Below are positions 9,924 through 16,556 of a stretch of 35,869 bases of DNA, piece by piece. This DNA is from Actinobacteria bacterium Ga0077560 (GTDB lineage Bacteria > Actinomycetota > Thermoleophilia > Miltoncostaeales > Miltoncostaeaceae): NCBI GenBank assembly GCA_001464275.1, contig LNFL01000182.1, forward strand, positions 1 to 35,869, written 5' to 3'. The number at the start of each line of letters is the position of its first letter. Within the stretch, counting starts at the first letter, position 1. The notes below the pieces were generated by a model. It made no database searches. It saw only the letters and a program-made list of their open reading frames with translations, and had not been told where the DNA came from. The position numbers and the translations under genes are program-made.

Positions 9924-9929
9924 TAGGCT
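9924..9929 (+). promoter_or_regulatory. Probable -10 element TAGGCT before the GYD gene
   Basis: TAGGCT fits the TANNNT pattern of actinobacterial housekeeping promoters and lies 46 bases before the GYD start. No clear -35 is seen. The same TAGRCT hexamer recurs before three other genes in this window (11943, 15346, 34130). Confidence 0.45.
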
Positions 9930-9974
9930 CGCCGCGTCGAACGGACGGCCGAACGGCATACCGAGGAGGGCTTG

Positions 9975-10259
9975 TTGCCGACCTACATCCTGCTCAGCAC
10001 GCTCAGCCCCCACGGGGTCGGAACGCTCAAGGCGAACCCGACCCGCCTGAAGGAGGTCAACACCGAGATCGAGCAGATGGGTGCGAAGGTCGTCCAGCAG
10101 TGGGCGGTGCTCGGCCCGTACGATTTCGTGAACATCGTCGAGGCGCCGGACGAGAAGGTCATCGCCCGGGTGTCCATGGAACTCGCCGCGCGCGGAACCG
10201 CCCACTTCCAGACGCTCACGGCGATCCCGGTCGACGAGTTCCTGTCGCTGCTCAAGTGA
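9975..10259 (+). CDS. GYD domain protein, 94 aa
   Basis: A small cytosolic alpha/beta protein of the GYD family, named for a Gly-Tyr-Asp motif seen here as GPYDFVNIVEAPD. The N-terminus PTYILLSTLSPHGVGTLK and the C-terminal LTAIPVDEFLSLL also fit. The fold resembles dimeric alpha+beta barrel proteins, and the role of the family is not known. Of two adjacent TTG codons I chose 9975: GGAGG at 9965-9969 is then at normal spacing, and the resulting MPTYI start is typical. It is followed four bases later by a small membrane protein gene. Confidence 0.9.
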   Translation: MPTYILLSTLSPHGVGTLKANPTRLKEVNTEIEQMGAKVVQQWAVLGPYDFVNIVEAPDEKVIARVSMELAARGTAHFQTLTAIPVDEFLSLLK

Positions 10260-10263
10260 CGTC

Positions 10264-10494
10264 ATGACCACCGGACCGGGACGCCAGCTCCGCGGCCTGC
10301 TGCTCCTCCTGGGCGGCCTGGTCGGTTTCGCGGCGTCCCCGGCGGCCGGCCGCCTGCGCCGTGGCGCGGCCGCCCGGCTCGGCCGGATGCCCCTGGTGGG
10401 CGACCCGGTGACCCCGTTCCGGCAGGCCCCCTGCTACGACCGCGACCCTGAGCCGTCGGACGCCTCCACCCGGAGGGCCGAAGCCGTCCAGTAG
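10264..10494 (+). CDS. Small hypothetical membrane-associated protein, 76 aa
   Basis: ATG four bases after the GYD stop. A hydrophobic stretch (LLLLLGGLVGFAASPAAG, about 12-29) sits between basic residues (RQLR before, RLRRGAAARLGR after), so it looks like a single-pass membrane anchor or an uncleaved signal. The C-terminal half is hydrophilic. No family is recognised. The close spacing and a terminator 40 bases after the stop support it as a real second gene of the GYD operon, but a chance reading frame cannot be excluded. Confidence 0.55.
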   Translation: MTTGPGRQLRGLLLLLGGLVGFAASPAAGRLRRGAAARLGRMPLVGDPVTPFRQAPCYDRDPEPSDASTRRAEAVQ

Positions 10495-10534
10495 GCGGGG
10501 AGTGGTCCGGGCACGCCGCTGAAGTGGCTGTTTC

Positions 10535-10570
10535 GGCGCCCCGCAGGGGCGCCGTTTGCTTTTCATTTGT
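10535..10570 (+). terminator. Intrinsic terminator after the GYD operon
   Basis: A perfect 8-bp stem, GGCGCCCC (10535-10542) with GGGGCGCC (10546-10553), a GCA loop, then the T-rich run GTTTGCTTTTCATTT. It lies 40 bases after the stop of the small gene ending at 10494. It is also the left end of the inverted-repeat element. Confidence 0.8.
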
Positions 10571-10778
10571 GGTCGTGATCGGGCTTCTTATGGCCTGGTC
10601 GACTCGCGCAAGCGCTGCCCATGGCGCGTCTGAGGGCGTTGGCCCCAGGAACAACGCCTTGCGGCTGCGCTGCCATTGAGCACAGCTCCCCATCCTTGGG
10701 TCGCCCTCATTCATTCCTCGCCGTCCACAAGGGCTGCCGTGCCATCCCGATCAGTGGTGCACCGCAGCCATGAGTTGT

Positions 10779-10800
10779 CCGCGCCGGAACGGCGCGGTTT
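10779..10800 (+). terminator. Hairpin with GAA loop inside the repeat region
   Basis: CCGCGCCG (10779-10786) pairs perfectly with CGGCGCGG (10790-10797) around a GAA loop, followed by TTT. It could end transcripts or be part of a structured RNA. It lies between the left repeat copy and the middle copy and is not itself repeated. Confidence 0.45.
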
Positions 10801-10838
10801 CCACCCCTGGCGCGCTCTCCGGGTAGCTCACGGCAATT

Positions 10839-11040
10839 CGACTATCAGTACCCGTGAGGACGCTGACCCCAGACGGCCGCAGCGCCCCCAATCCGGTGGA
10901 CGACTGCCGGAAGTCCAATCGGCTCATGGATGAGCCGAGCGAGTCGGTTGCAGGCAGGCGCAAGCCGTGGTTCCTGGGGCCAACGTCGCCGAACGCCAAT
11001 CAGCGCCAAACCTTGCGCGAGGCCGGGCGGCAATGGGAAG
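10839..11040 (+). repeat. Direct repeat, middle copy (partner at 11094-11293)
   Basis: About 200 bp matching 11094-11293 at roughly 85% by eye, at an offset of 253-255 bases. Shared blocks include GAGGACGCTGA, CCCAGACGGCCGCAG, CAATCCGGTGGACGACTG, the palindrome around 10917-10936, TGGTTCCTGGGGCCAACGTC and AGCGCCAAACCT. Unlike the outer copies it lacks the GGCGCC terminal hairpin. Confidence 0.8.
10917..10936. repeat. Conserved 20-base palindrome, first copy
   Basis: TCGGCTCAT and ATGAGCCGA form a 9-bp inverted repeat around GG. The same palindrome occurs in the right-hand repeat copy at about 11171-11190 while bases around it differ, so it may be the constrained core of the repeat. It could be a protein-binding site or a hairpin. 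Confidence 0.55.
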
Positions 11041-11093
11041 CACCGGATCACTCCACGCCCGAACCCCGACCACCCGCCGTTCAATAGTCCATT

Positions 11094-11293
11094 CGACAAT
11101 CAGTGCCCTCGAGGACGCTGATCCCAGACGGCCGCAGAGCACCCAATCCGGTGGACGACTGCTAAATGCAGTCGGCTCATGGATGAGCCGAGCTGGTTGG
11201 TTGCAGGCAGCCGAAAGGCGTGGTTCCTGGGGCCAACGTCGCCGAACGCCTCTCAGCGCCAAACCTCGCGCGAGGCTGGGCGGCCATAAGAAG
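11094..11293 (+). repeat. Direct repeat, right copy
   Basis: Partner of 10839-11040. Its right half is continuous with the terminal hairpin at 11325-11341 and is the inverted match of the left arm at 10531-10672. It contains the second copy of the 20-base palindrome at about 11171-11190. Confidence 0.8.
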
Positions 11294-11311
11294 CAACGAG
11301 AACGACCACAA

Positions 11312-11341
11312 GTGAAAAGCAAACGGCGCCCTCCGGGCGCC
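11312..11341 (-). terminator. Intrinsic terminator facing minus-strand transcription
   Basis: GGCGCCC (11325-11331) and GGGCGCC (11335-11341) form a 7-bp stem. On the minus strand it is followed by GTTTGCTTTTCACTT. It mirrors the terminator at 10535, so transcription entering the element from either side should stop. Confidence 0.7.
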
Positions 11342-11398
11342 GAGATCAACTGCTGCACCTCTCCAAGCCCGGATCACTCCAACACCGGACCTCGCAAA

Positions 11399-11440
11399 GC
11401 CCGGTGGTCGGCAAAGCCGTGGCTTTGCCGACCACCGGGC
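11399..11440. repeat. Perfect 20-bp inverted repeat (hairpin)
   Basis: Two 20-base arms, 11399-11418 and 11421-11440, are exact reverse complements with only GT between them. As RNA this would be a very stable stem of 19 pairs with a four-base loop. It lies just outside the repeat element and 112 bases before the next gene start. There is no T-run after it. It may be a bidirectional terminator shielding the following promoter, or the remains of another small element. Confidence 0.75.
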
Positions 11441-11445
11441 GGCGT

Positions 11446-11451
11446 ACCATC
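11446..11451 (+). promoter_or_regulatory. Possible -10 element TACCAT before the gene at 11553
   Basis: TACCAT fits TANNNT and lies right after the long hairpin. It would give a leader of about 95 bases. That leader contains a 15-base palindrome (CGGGCCA at 11514-11520, TGGCCCG at 11522-11528) just before the ribosome site, which might affect translation. No -35 is evident. Confidence 0.35.
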
Positions 11452-11552
11452 GCGGGGCCGTTCCCGAGCGTCATCCCAGGGGACGACGCGCCGATACATC
11501 CCACGTGAGCATGCGGGCCAGTGGCCCGTGAAGCCCCCAAGGAGAGTTGAAC

Positions 11553-11945
11553 GTGGATCCATCGAGCATCACGCCGCAGCAGAAGATGCTGGGCGCAGCG
11601 GGGGCGAGCGTGCTGTTCGCCATCTCCCTGCTGTTCTTCCCGTGGTTCGGGGCGGGCGACTTCAGCATCAGCGGCATGGACATCCTGCCCTCGTCCTGGA
11701 TCTTCCTGATCATGACCCTGGTCGCCGCCGGCGCCTTCGCCGCGGCGGCGTTCGACTACGAGCTGCCGATCCCGGTGAGCTCGCTCGCGCTCGGCGCCTA
11801 CTGCATCTCGGTGCCGTTCATCGTGACGCTGGCCCTGATGTTCGAGGGCGGCGGCGGCCGGAAGTTCGGCCTGTTCCTCGGGACCCTGTTCGCGCTGGTC
11901 GCCGTGGTCCTGGGCACCTGGGTGTGGCGGGAGGAGGAGGCGTAG
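11553..11945 (+). CDS. Four-helix membrane protein, 130 aa
   Basis: GTG at 11553 with AAGGAGAG at 11539-11546. A TTG at 11547 is in frame but too close to that site. A short polar N-terminus (MDPSSITPQQK) precedes four hydrophobic segments at about 16-36, 48-70, 77-98 and 104-124, and the protein ends REEEA. No catalytic motifs; family not recognised. The stop TAG (11943-11945) is part of a TAGGCT hexamer that may be the -10 of the next gene. Confidence 0.8.
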   Translation: MDPSSITPQQKMLGAAGASVLFAISLLFFPWFGAGDFSISGMDILPSSWIFLIMTLVAAGAFAAAAFDYELPIPVSSLALGAYCISVPFIVTLALMFEGGGGRKFGLFLGTLFALVAVVLGTWVWREEEA

Positions 11946-11948
11946 GCT
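11943..11948 (+). promoter_or_regulatory. Probable -10 TAGGCT overlapping the stop of the membrane gene
   Basis: The stop codon TAG of the gene at 11553 forms the first half of TAGGCT, 39 bases before the ATG at 11988. It is identical to the hexamer at 9924. No -35 is seen. Confidence 0.4.
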
Positions 11949-11987
11949 CGGGGAGAGCCGACCGCCAACCCCTCCGAAGGGAGCGCA

Positions 11988-12239
11988 ATGGGACTCATGG
12001 ACAAGGCGAAGGAGGCCGCGAAGGCCGCCGCCGAGGCCGCGCAGAAGGGCCTCGACGAGGCCAAGGACGCGGGGCAGGCCTTCCAGCTCAAGCGCAAGCT
12101 CGCCGGGCTCGCCGAGGAGGTGGGCGAGACCGTCTACCGTCAGCGCGAGGGTGAATCCGGCCTCGATGACGAGGTGGACCGCCTGATCGAGGAGATGCGC
12201 GCCGTCAAGGCGGAGATCGCCTCGCTCGCCGAGGAGTAG
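11988..12239 (+). CDS. Small all-helical protein, 83 aa
   Basis: ATG at 11988 preceded by GAAGGGAG. The whole protein is predicted helix: an Ala/Lys/Glu-rich stretch (KAKEAAKAAAEAAQKGLDEA) that may be amphipathic, then a coiled-coil-like C-terminus with DEVDRLIEEMRAVKAEIASL. No Cys and no membrane segment. It resembles small helical proteins often found in actinobacteria beside membrane proteins, and no function is known. It lies 42 bases after the four-helix membrane gene, so the two may work together. Confidence 0.85.
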   Translation: MGLMDKAKEAAKAAAEAAQKGLDEAKDAGQAFQLKRKLAGLAEEVGETVYRQREGESGLDDEVDRLIEEMRAVKAEIASLAEE

Positions 12240-12245
12240 CCCCGG

Positions 12246-14042
12246 TCAGCCGCCGGTGCCGGCCCGCCGCTTCGGCGGCCGCACCGGCGCGAGCCGGACC
12301 TCGGTGGCCAGGCCGGGGCGCCCGAAGCTCGTGCGCGCCTCCACCTCGATCCGGTGCTCGCCCACGGCGAGCTTCCGTGCCACCCGCCGGTCCCACACCA
12401 CCAGCGTGGTGCCGCTGCCGTACGGGCGCCCGGCCCGGAGCGTCCGCTTGAGGCGTCCCTCGTCGTCGAGCACCCGCACGGTGACGCGCGCGGGGCGCAG
12501 CAGCCGGAACGCGATCCGCACGGTCGGGCGGGAGCGCTTCCCGACGCGCTCGCGGGCGGGACGCACCCTCAGGGCCGCCAGGGTGCGGTCCACGAGGAAC
12601 CCCCGTGAGGCCGTCGTCGCCGGCATGCCCTCCGGGGTGAGGGTCGCGGTGATCTCCCAGGCGCCGTCGGGCAGCGGCAACGCCACCGGGTCGAGCGGGA
12701 CGACCACGTCACCGGCCTCCACGGCCTGCGAGAACAGCTCCCGTGTGTCGCCGCCGCCGCGCCGCGCGAGGGCGACCACCAGCCGCCCCGGGCGGGGGGC
12801 GGTCACCCGCGCCGCGCCACGGTCGTCGATCCCGTCGCCGTTGGGGCTGATCCGCGGGATCACGGGCGCCACCCGCACCCCGTCGTACCGCATCACGACG
12901 GCCGTCGTGATGCTGCGCGGGGAGGACCACCGCACGGCCTGCGTGCCGTCCACCACCAGCTGCGCGCTCCCGCCGGCGTCCATCGCCACGGCGAGTCGCG
13001 CGCCCAGGCGCGCCATCAGCCGGGCCTGCTCGGGAACCGTGATGCCGCGGCTGCCCTGTGCGGACCCGTCGGCCGCGACGAACAGGTAGGAGCCGTCCGC
13101 CGCCTGCCCGATGGCGGTTCTGGCGGTGCGCTGCCCCAGCTGGGAGGTGCTGAACCCCTCGCCGGCGCTGGGGACCGCGGCCCCACCGTCCACCAGCAGC
13201 GGCCCGCCGCCCACCGCGAGGGCGGTCGCGGGGAATCCGGCGACACCCGGATCGATCCGCACGCGGGCGCCGGGCACCAGGTCGCGCGTGACGTTGGCGG
13301 CGTTCCCGCCGGTGCCGGTGATCACCATCGTCCCCACCGCCAGCGGGGTGCCCCCCGAGGTGCGCACGCGGGCGACGGTGCCGGTGACCGGGGTGTTGGG
13401 CACCAGCGGCGCCCCGCCGTCGACGGTGATCACCGCCTCGGATCGTGCGTTCCCGGCCGGCGTCGCCGACCCGTACGCCGGCGTGTAGAGCAGCGTCTCG
13501 CTGGTGCGCTCGGCGGGGCGGTTGATCCCCGAGAAGGTGCGTGACAGCCCCAGCGCGGTTCCGGCGGCGTCCACGGTCTGCCAGCGCCCGACCAGCGTGA
13601 GGCGTGCCGCGGCGAGGGCCCCGTCCTGGCCCACCAGCAGCGCGGAGCGCGACGGCTCGGGCTCGCTCACCAGCCCCTCCGGGCCCGTCACGGTGATCCC
13701 GCTGGGGTAGGAGGCGGAGGTGTTGAAGAAGTCACCGTTCACGCCGACGACGCCGCCGGCGGCCGACCGGGCGGCGAGCGCCTCGGCGAGGCCCCCCCTG
13801 CGGCTGGCCGCGCCACCCGCCAGCACCGGCGAGAGCGTCACCAGGCCGCTGGGCTGGGCGCGGATCACATGGATCACCTGTGGACCGGGATCCACGATCC
13901 GCTGGTAGCCGATGCCGGGCGCCACCTGCTGCACCGCGGGCTCGGGCGGCAGCAGCGGCTCGACGGCCGCCGGCGCCGCGGCGGCCACGGGGGCGGCGAT
14001 CGCCAGGCCGGCGATCGCGAGGGGGATGTGGGCTCCGCGCAT
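12246..14042 (-). CDS. Secreted phosphodiester glycosidase (NAGPA-like) family protein
   Basis: A 598-aa exported protein. A signal peptide (IPLAIAGLAIAAPVAAAAP, about 5-23) is followed by a domain of about 45-390 with the family's hallmarks: GVVGVNGDFFN early, AVGGGPLLVDGG in the middle, and LAVAMDAGGSAQLVVDG near the end. Family members cleave GlcNAc-phosphodiester links in the human uncovering enzyme; bacterial substrates are mostly unknown but may be wall or teichoic-type polymers. The C-terminal 200 residues begin ISPNGDGIDD, a motif typical of FlgD-like Ig modules, and are Arg-rich. I chose the ATG at 14042, which puts the signal peptide at the N-terminus; a TTG at 14078 is possible. 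Confidence 0.88.
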   Translation of the reverse strand: MRGAHIPLAIAGLAIAAPVAAAAPAAVEPLLPPEPAVQQVAPGIGYQRIVDPGPQVIHVIRAQPSGLVTLSPVLAGGAASRRGGLAEALAARSAAGGVVGVNGDFFNTSASYPSGITVTGPEGLVSEPEPSRSALLVGQDGALAAARLTLVGRWQTVDAAGTALGLSRTFSGINRPAERTSETLLYTPAYGSATPAGNARSEAVITVDGGAPLVPNTPVTGTVARVRTSGGTPLAVGTMVITGTGGNAANVTRDLVPGARVRIDPGVAGFPATALAVGGGPLLVDGGAAVPSAGEGFSTSQLGQRTARTAIGQAADGSYLFVAADGSAQGSRGITVPEQARLMARLGARLAVAMDAGGSAQLVVDGTQAVRWSSPRSITTAVVMRYDGVRVAPVIPRISPNGDGIDDRGAARVTAPRPGRLVVALARRGGGDTRELFSQAVEAGDVVVPLDPVALPLPDGAWEITATLTPEGMPATTASRGFLVDRTLAALRVRPARERVGKRSRPTVRIAFRLLRPARVTVRVLDDEGRLKRTLRAGRPYGSGTTLVVWDRRVARKLAVGEHRIEVEARTSFGRPGLATEVRLAPVRPPKRRAGTGG

Positions 14043-14070
14043 CAGCGTCAGATCAGCAGCCGCGCCGGTA

Positions 14071-14087
14071 CCGCGCAATGTGCGCGG
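14071..14087. promoter_or_regulatory. Inverted repeat in the divergent promoter region
   Basis: CCGCGCA (14071-14077) and TGCGCGG (14081-14087) form a perfect 7-bp dyad spaced by ATG. It lies in the 100-base gap between the divergent glycosidase-like gene and the histidine kinase, so it is a candidate operator for either. Function is inferred from position only. Confidence 0.4.
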
Positions 14088-14142
14088 TGTCAGGACATCG
14101 TGAGGAAGCGTGCGCGGTCCGCCAGGGGGTCATACTCCGGCC

Positions 14143-15348
14143 GTGGTCGTCCTCCTGCTGATCCTGCTCGCGCTCACGGCGATCCTGGCGATTGGCCTCG
14201 GCGTGGCCCTGGGCCGCGCACGGCGCGCCGCGCAGGCCCCTCAGGCGGCCCGCCCGCCGTCGCTCGAGCGGCCTCCGGCGACCGATGACGCGTTCGAGCG
14301 GCTCCCGCTCGCGGCCGTGCGGGTGGACGACGGCACCCGGTTGCTCGCCGCCAGCGCCCGCGCGCGCGAGCGGTTCCCCTTCCTGCAGGCCGGGCGGCTG
14401 CTGCTGGAGTGCTTCGGCGAGCACCGGCTGAGCGAGCAGGTCACGACGGCGCTCGAGACGGGCGTGCCCTCCGAAGCCGAGCTGCGCCTGTTCACCGACG
14501 ACCGGCGGACGTACCGGGTCGTCGCCGAGCCGGTGGACACCGGTGGCGGGCGCGAGTGCCTGGTGTTCATGACCGACCTCACCGAGGCGATCGCCTACCA
14601 GGAGCTGCGCTCCCAGTTCGTCGCCAACGTGTCGCACGAGCTGCGGACCCCCATCACGGGGCTGCGCGGGCTGCTGGAGGCGCTGGCCGACGACGGCATG
14701 GACCCCGAGCTGCGCGCGCGGTTCGCCGGCAAGGCGGTGGCCGAGACGCAGCGCCTTGAGGCGCTCATCACCGACATCCTGTTCCTGTCCGAGCTGGAGG
14801 CGGCCCCGGCGGGGGCGGACGCCGAACGCGCGGACCTGTGCGAGGCCGTGCGGACGTCCGTGGACGCGCTCTCCGGGATCGCGGCCGAGGCGGGGGCCAC
14901 CGTGGAGGTGCTCGCCGCCGGCCGCCTGATGGTGCCCCTCACCGAGGCGATGGCCCGCACGGTGGTGCAGAACCTGCTGGAGAACGCCATCAAGTACGGC
15001 GGGGCGAACACCCACGTGGTGGTGGAGGCCCGGATCGACGCGGCGGGGGAATCCGCCGTGCTCATCGTGGCGGACAACGGCCCGGGCATCGCGGAACGGC
15101 ACGTGCCGCACATCTTCGAGCGCTTCTACCGCGCGGACGCCTCCCGCTCCAAGCGCCTGGGCGGGACGGGCCTCGGACTGTCGATCGTCAAGCACATCAG
15201 CGAGTGGGCCGGGGGGCGTGCCACGGCCGCCTCACGGGAGGGCTTCGGCACCACGATCACCATCACGATCCCGATGGCCACGGGGATCCCGGGGTCCGGC
15301 GCCACCACCGGGACCCGGCCCGCGTCAGCCGACCTCCCGACCGGCTAG
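14143..15348 (+). CDS. Sensor histidine kinase, PhoR-like
   Basis: A 401-aa membrane kinase that should autophosphorylate on His and pass the phosphate to a response regulator. One N-terminal membrane helix (VVVLLLILLALTAILAIGLG) is followed by a PAS-like region (about 50-150). The HisKA motif is FVANVSHELRTPITGLRG. The HATPase_c boxes are NLLENAIKYG (N), VADNGPGI (G1), FERFYRAD (F) and GGTGLGLSIVKHI (G2), all intact. The arrangement resembles PhoR. No response regulator is adjacent, so it is an orphan here. Start: GTG 14143 has CATACT six bases upstream and could be leaderless; GTG 14110 would add 11 residues. The stop TAG doubles as the start of a TAGACT hexamer. Confidence 0.92.
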   Translation: MVVLLLILLALTAILAIGLGVALGRARRAAQAPQAARPPSLERPPATDDAFERLPLAAVRVDDGTRLLAASARARERFPFLQAGRLLLECFGEHRLSEQVTTALETGVPSEAELRLFTDDRRTYRVVAEPVDTGGGRECLVFMTDLTEAIAYQELRSQFVANVSHELRTPITGLRGLLEALADDGMDPELRARFAGKAVAETQRLEALITDILFLSELEAAPAGADAERADLCEAVRTSVDALSGIAAEAGATVEVLAAGRLMVPLTEAMARTVVQNLLENAIKYGGANTHVVVEARIDAAGESAVLIVADNGPGIAERHVPHIFERFYRADASRSKRLGGTGLGLSIVKHISEWAGGRATAASREGFGTTITITIPMATGIPGSGATTGTRPASADLPTG

Positions 15349-15380
15349 ACTGCCCTCCGCCCGTCCCCGAGTCGGACGGG
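15346..15380 (+). promoter_or_regulatory. TAGACT -10 followed by a hairpin at the presumed 5' end
   Basis: TAGACT (15346-15351) overlaps the kinase stop codon and fits an actinobacterial -10. Nine bases later CCCGTCC (15360-15366) pairs with GGACGGG (15374-15380) around a 7-base loop. The hairpin would lie at the very start of a new transcript for the glycan genes, where it could stabilise the RNA, or it could end read-through from the kinase. Both readings are inference. Confidence 0.4.
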
Positions 15381-15458
15381 AATCGACCCATCCCCCGGCC
15401 GCCGTCCGTCTCGGGCGCCGCCGCCGCCGCATGGAGATCGCAGCTGAGCGTTCCGCTG

Positions 15459-16556
15459 ATGGACATCGGGGCCCAGTACGGGCCGCTGCGGGCTGAAATC
15501 GACCGCGCCATCGCAGGCGTGCTCGATTCGGGCCGTTTCATCCTCGGTCCCGAGGTGAGCACCCTGGAGGCCGAGGTCTCCGCCCGCATGGAGGGACGTC
15601 CCTGCGTGGGCGTCGCAAACGGCACCGACGCGCTGGTCATCGCGCTCAACGCCCTGGACGTGGGGCCCGGTGACGAGGTCATCACCACCCCGTACACGTT
15701 CTACGCCACGGCCGAGGCGATCGCCCGGCTGGGTGCGGTGCCCGTGTTCGTGGACATCCGCGAGGATGACCACTGCATCGACCCGTCGCTGGTCGAGGCC
15801 GCCATCACCCCCCGGACCAAGGCCATCCTGCCGGTCCACATCTTCGGGCACCCCGCCGACATGACCCCGCTGCGCGCGGTCGCCGAGGCGCACGGGCTGC
15901 CGGTGATCGAGGACTCCGCCCAGGCCTTCGGCGCCGCCGACGGCGGGCGCCCGGTGGGCGCCCTCGGTGATCTTGCGACGATCAGCTTCTTCCCCACCAA
16001 GAACCTGCCGGGCATCGGTGACGGCGGGATGGTGGTGTGCCGCACCGAGGAGCTCGCCGACCGCGTCCGGCGCCTGCGCTTCCATGGGTCGCGTGACAAG
16101 GTCGTGTTCGAGGAGGTCGGCTACAACTCGCGGCTCGACGAGCTGCAGGCCGCCGTCATCCGGATCTTCCTGCGCCACGTGGACGGGTGGAACGACGGGC
16201 GTCGCGCCGCCGCGGCGGCCTACGAGGCCGCCGGCCTGGGCGAGCTCATGACGCTGCCCGCCGAGCGCCCCGGCGCGCACCACATCTACCACCTGTACAT
16301 GGCCCGCCACCCCGACCGGGAGGCCGTGATGGCCGCCCTGAAGGCCCGCGGGATCGCGGCGGCCGTGTACTACGGGATCCCCATGCACCTGCAGCCGGTG
16401 TTCGCGCACCTCGGATACAAGCCCGGCGACCTGCCGGTCGCCGAGACCTGCGCCGACACGGCACTCGCCCTGCCCATGCACCCGCACCTCACCGAGGAGC
16501 AGGTCGCCGAGGTCGTGGACGCGGTGCGGAGCGTCAACCGGGTGGTCGCCGGGTGA
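15459..16556 (+). CDS. DegT/DnrJ/EryC1-family sugar aminotransferase
   Basis: PLP-dependent aminotransferase that puts an amino group on a keto-sugar nucleotide. It is 365 aa, a typical length. The PLP lysine is K181 in FFPTKNLPGIGDGG. Also visible are the nucleotide-sugar and PLP contacts GVANGTDALVIAL (about 51-63), TTPYTFYATAEAI, and the EDSAQAFGA loop (151-159). The ATG at 15459 gives MDIGAQYGPLRAEID. Relatives usually carry a few residues before this (VPLMD...), and a CTG at 15444 lies seven bases after GGAG, so a CTG start is possible. It overlaps the DUF354 gene by four bases. Confidence 0.92.
   Translation: MDIGAQYGPLRAEIDRAIAGVLDSGRFILGPEVSTLEAEVSARMEGRPCVGVANGTDALVIALNALDVGPGDEVITTPYTFYATAEAIARLGAVPVFVDIREDDHCIDPSLVEAAITPRTKAILPVHIFGHPADMTPLRAVAEAHGLPVIEDSAQAFGAADGGRPVGALGDLATISFFPTKNLPGIGDGGMVVCRTEELADRVRRLRFHGSRDKVVFEEVGYNSRLDELQAAVIRIFLRHVDGWNDGRRAAAAAYEAAGLGELMTLPAERPGAHHIYHLYMARHPDREAVMAALKARGIAAAVYYGIPMHLQPVFAHLGYKPGDLPVAETCADTALALPMHPHLTEEQVAEVVDAVRSVNRVVAG

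Larger units (their letters stand above)
10531..11345. repeat. 0.8-kb element bounded by inverted repeats; no convincing gene inside
   Basis: The left end (10531-10672) and right end (about 11200-11345, inverted) are the same sequence. Each begins with a GGCGCC-type hairpin, then GTTTGCTTTTCA, TTGTGGTCGT, CTTCTTATGGCC and GTTGGCCCCAGGAAC. A third, direct copy of the inner part lies at 10839-11040. Together they make a terminal-inverted-repeat structure of about 140 bp arms, like a small non-autonomous mobile element, but I see no target-site duplication and no transposase. Reading frames across it share its repeats, lack ribosome sites and have unlikely compositions. The region 10495-11552 appears noncoding. 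Confidence 0.7.

Noticed and set aside
10924..11358. Minus-strand frames across the repeat element (144, 84 and 66 codons)
   Set aside because: They share peptides only because the DNA is repeated, lack ribosome sites, and run through hairpins; the middle and right copies differ by small indels that shift the frame.
10531..11440. CRISPR array
   Set aside because: Only two to three long repeats of 140-200 bp with one inverted; no short regular repeats and spacers, and no cas genes.
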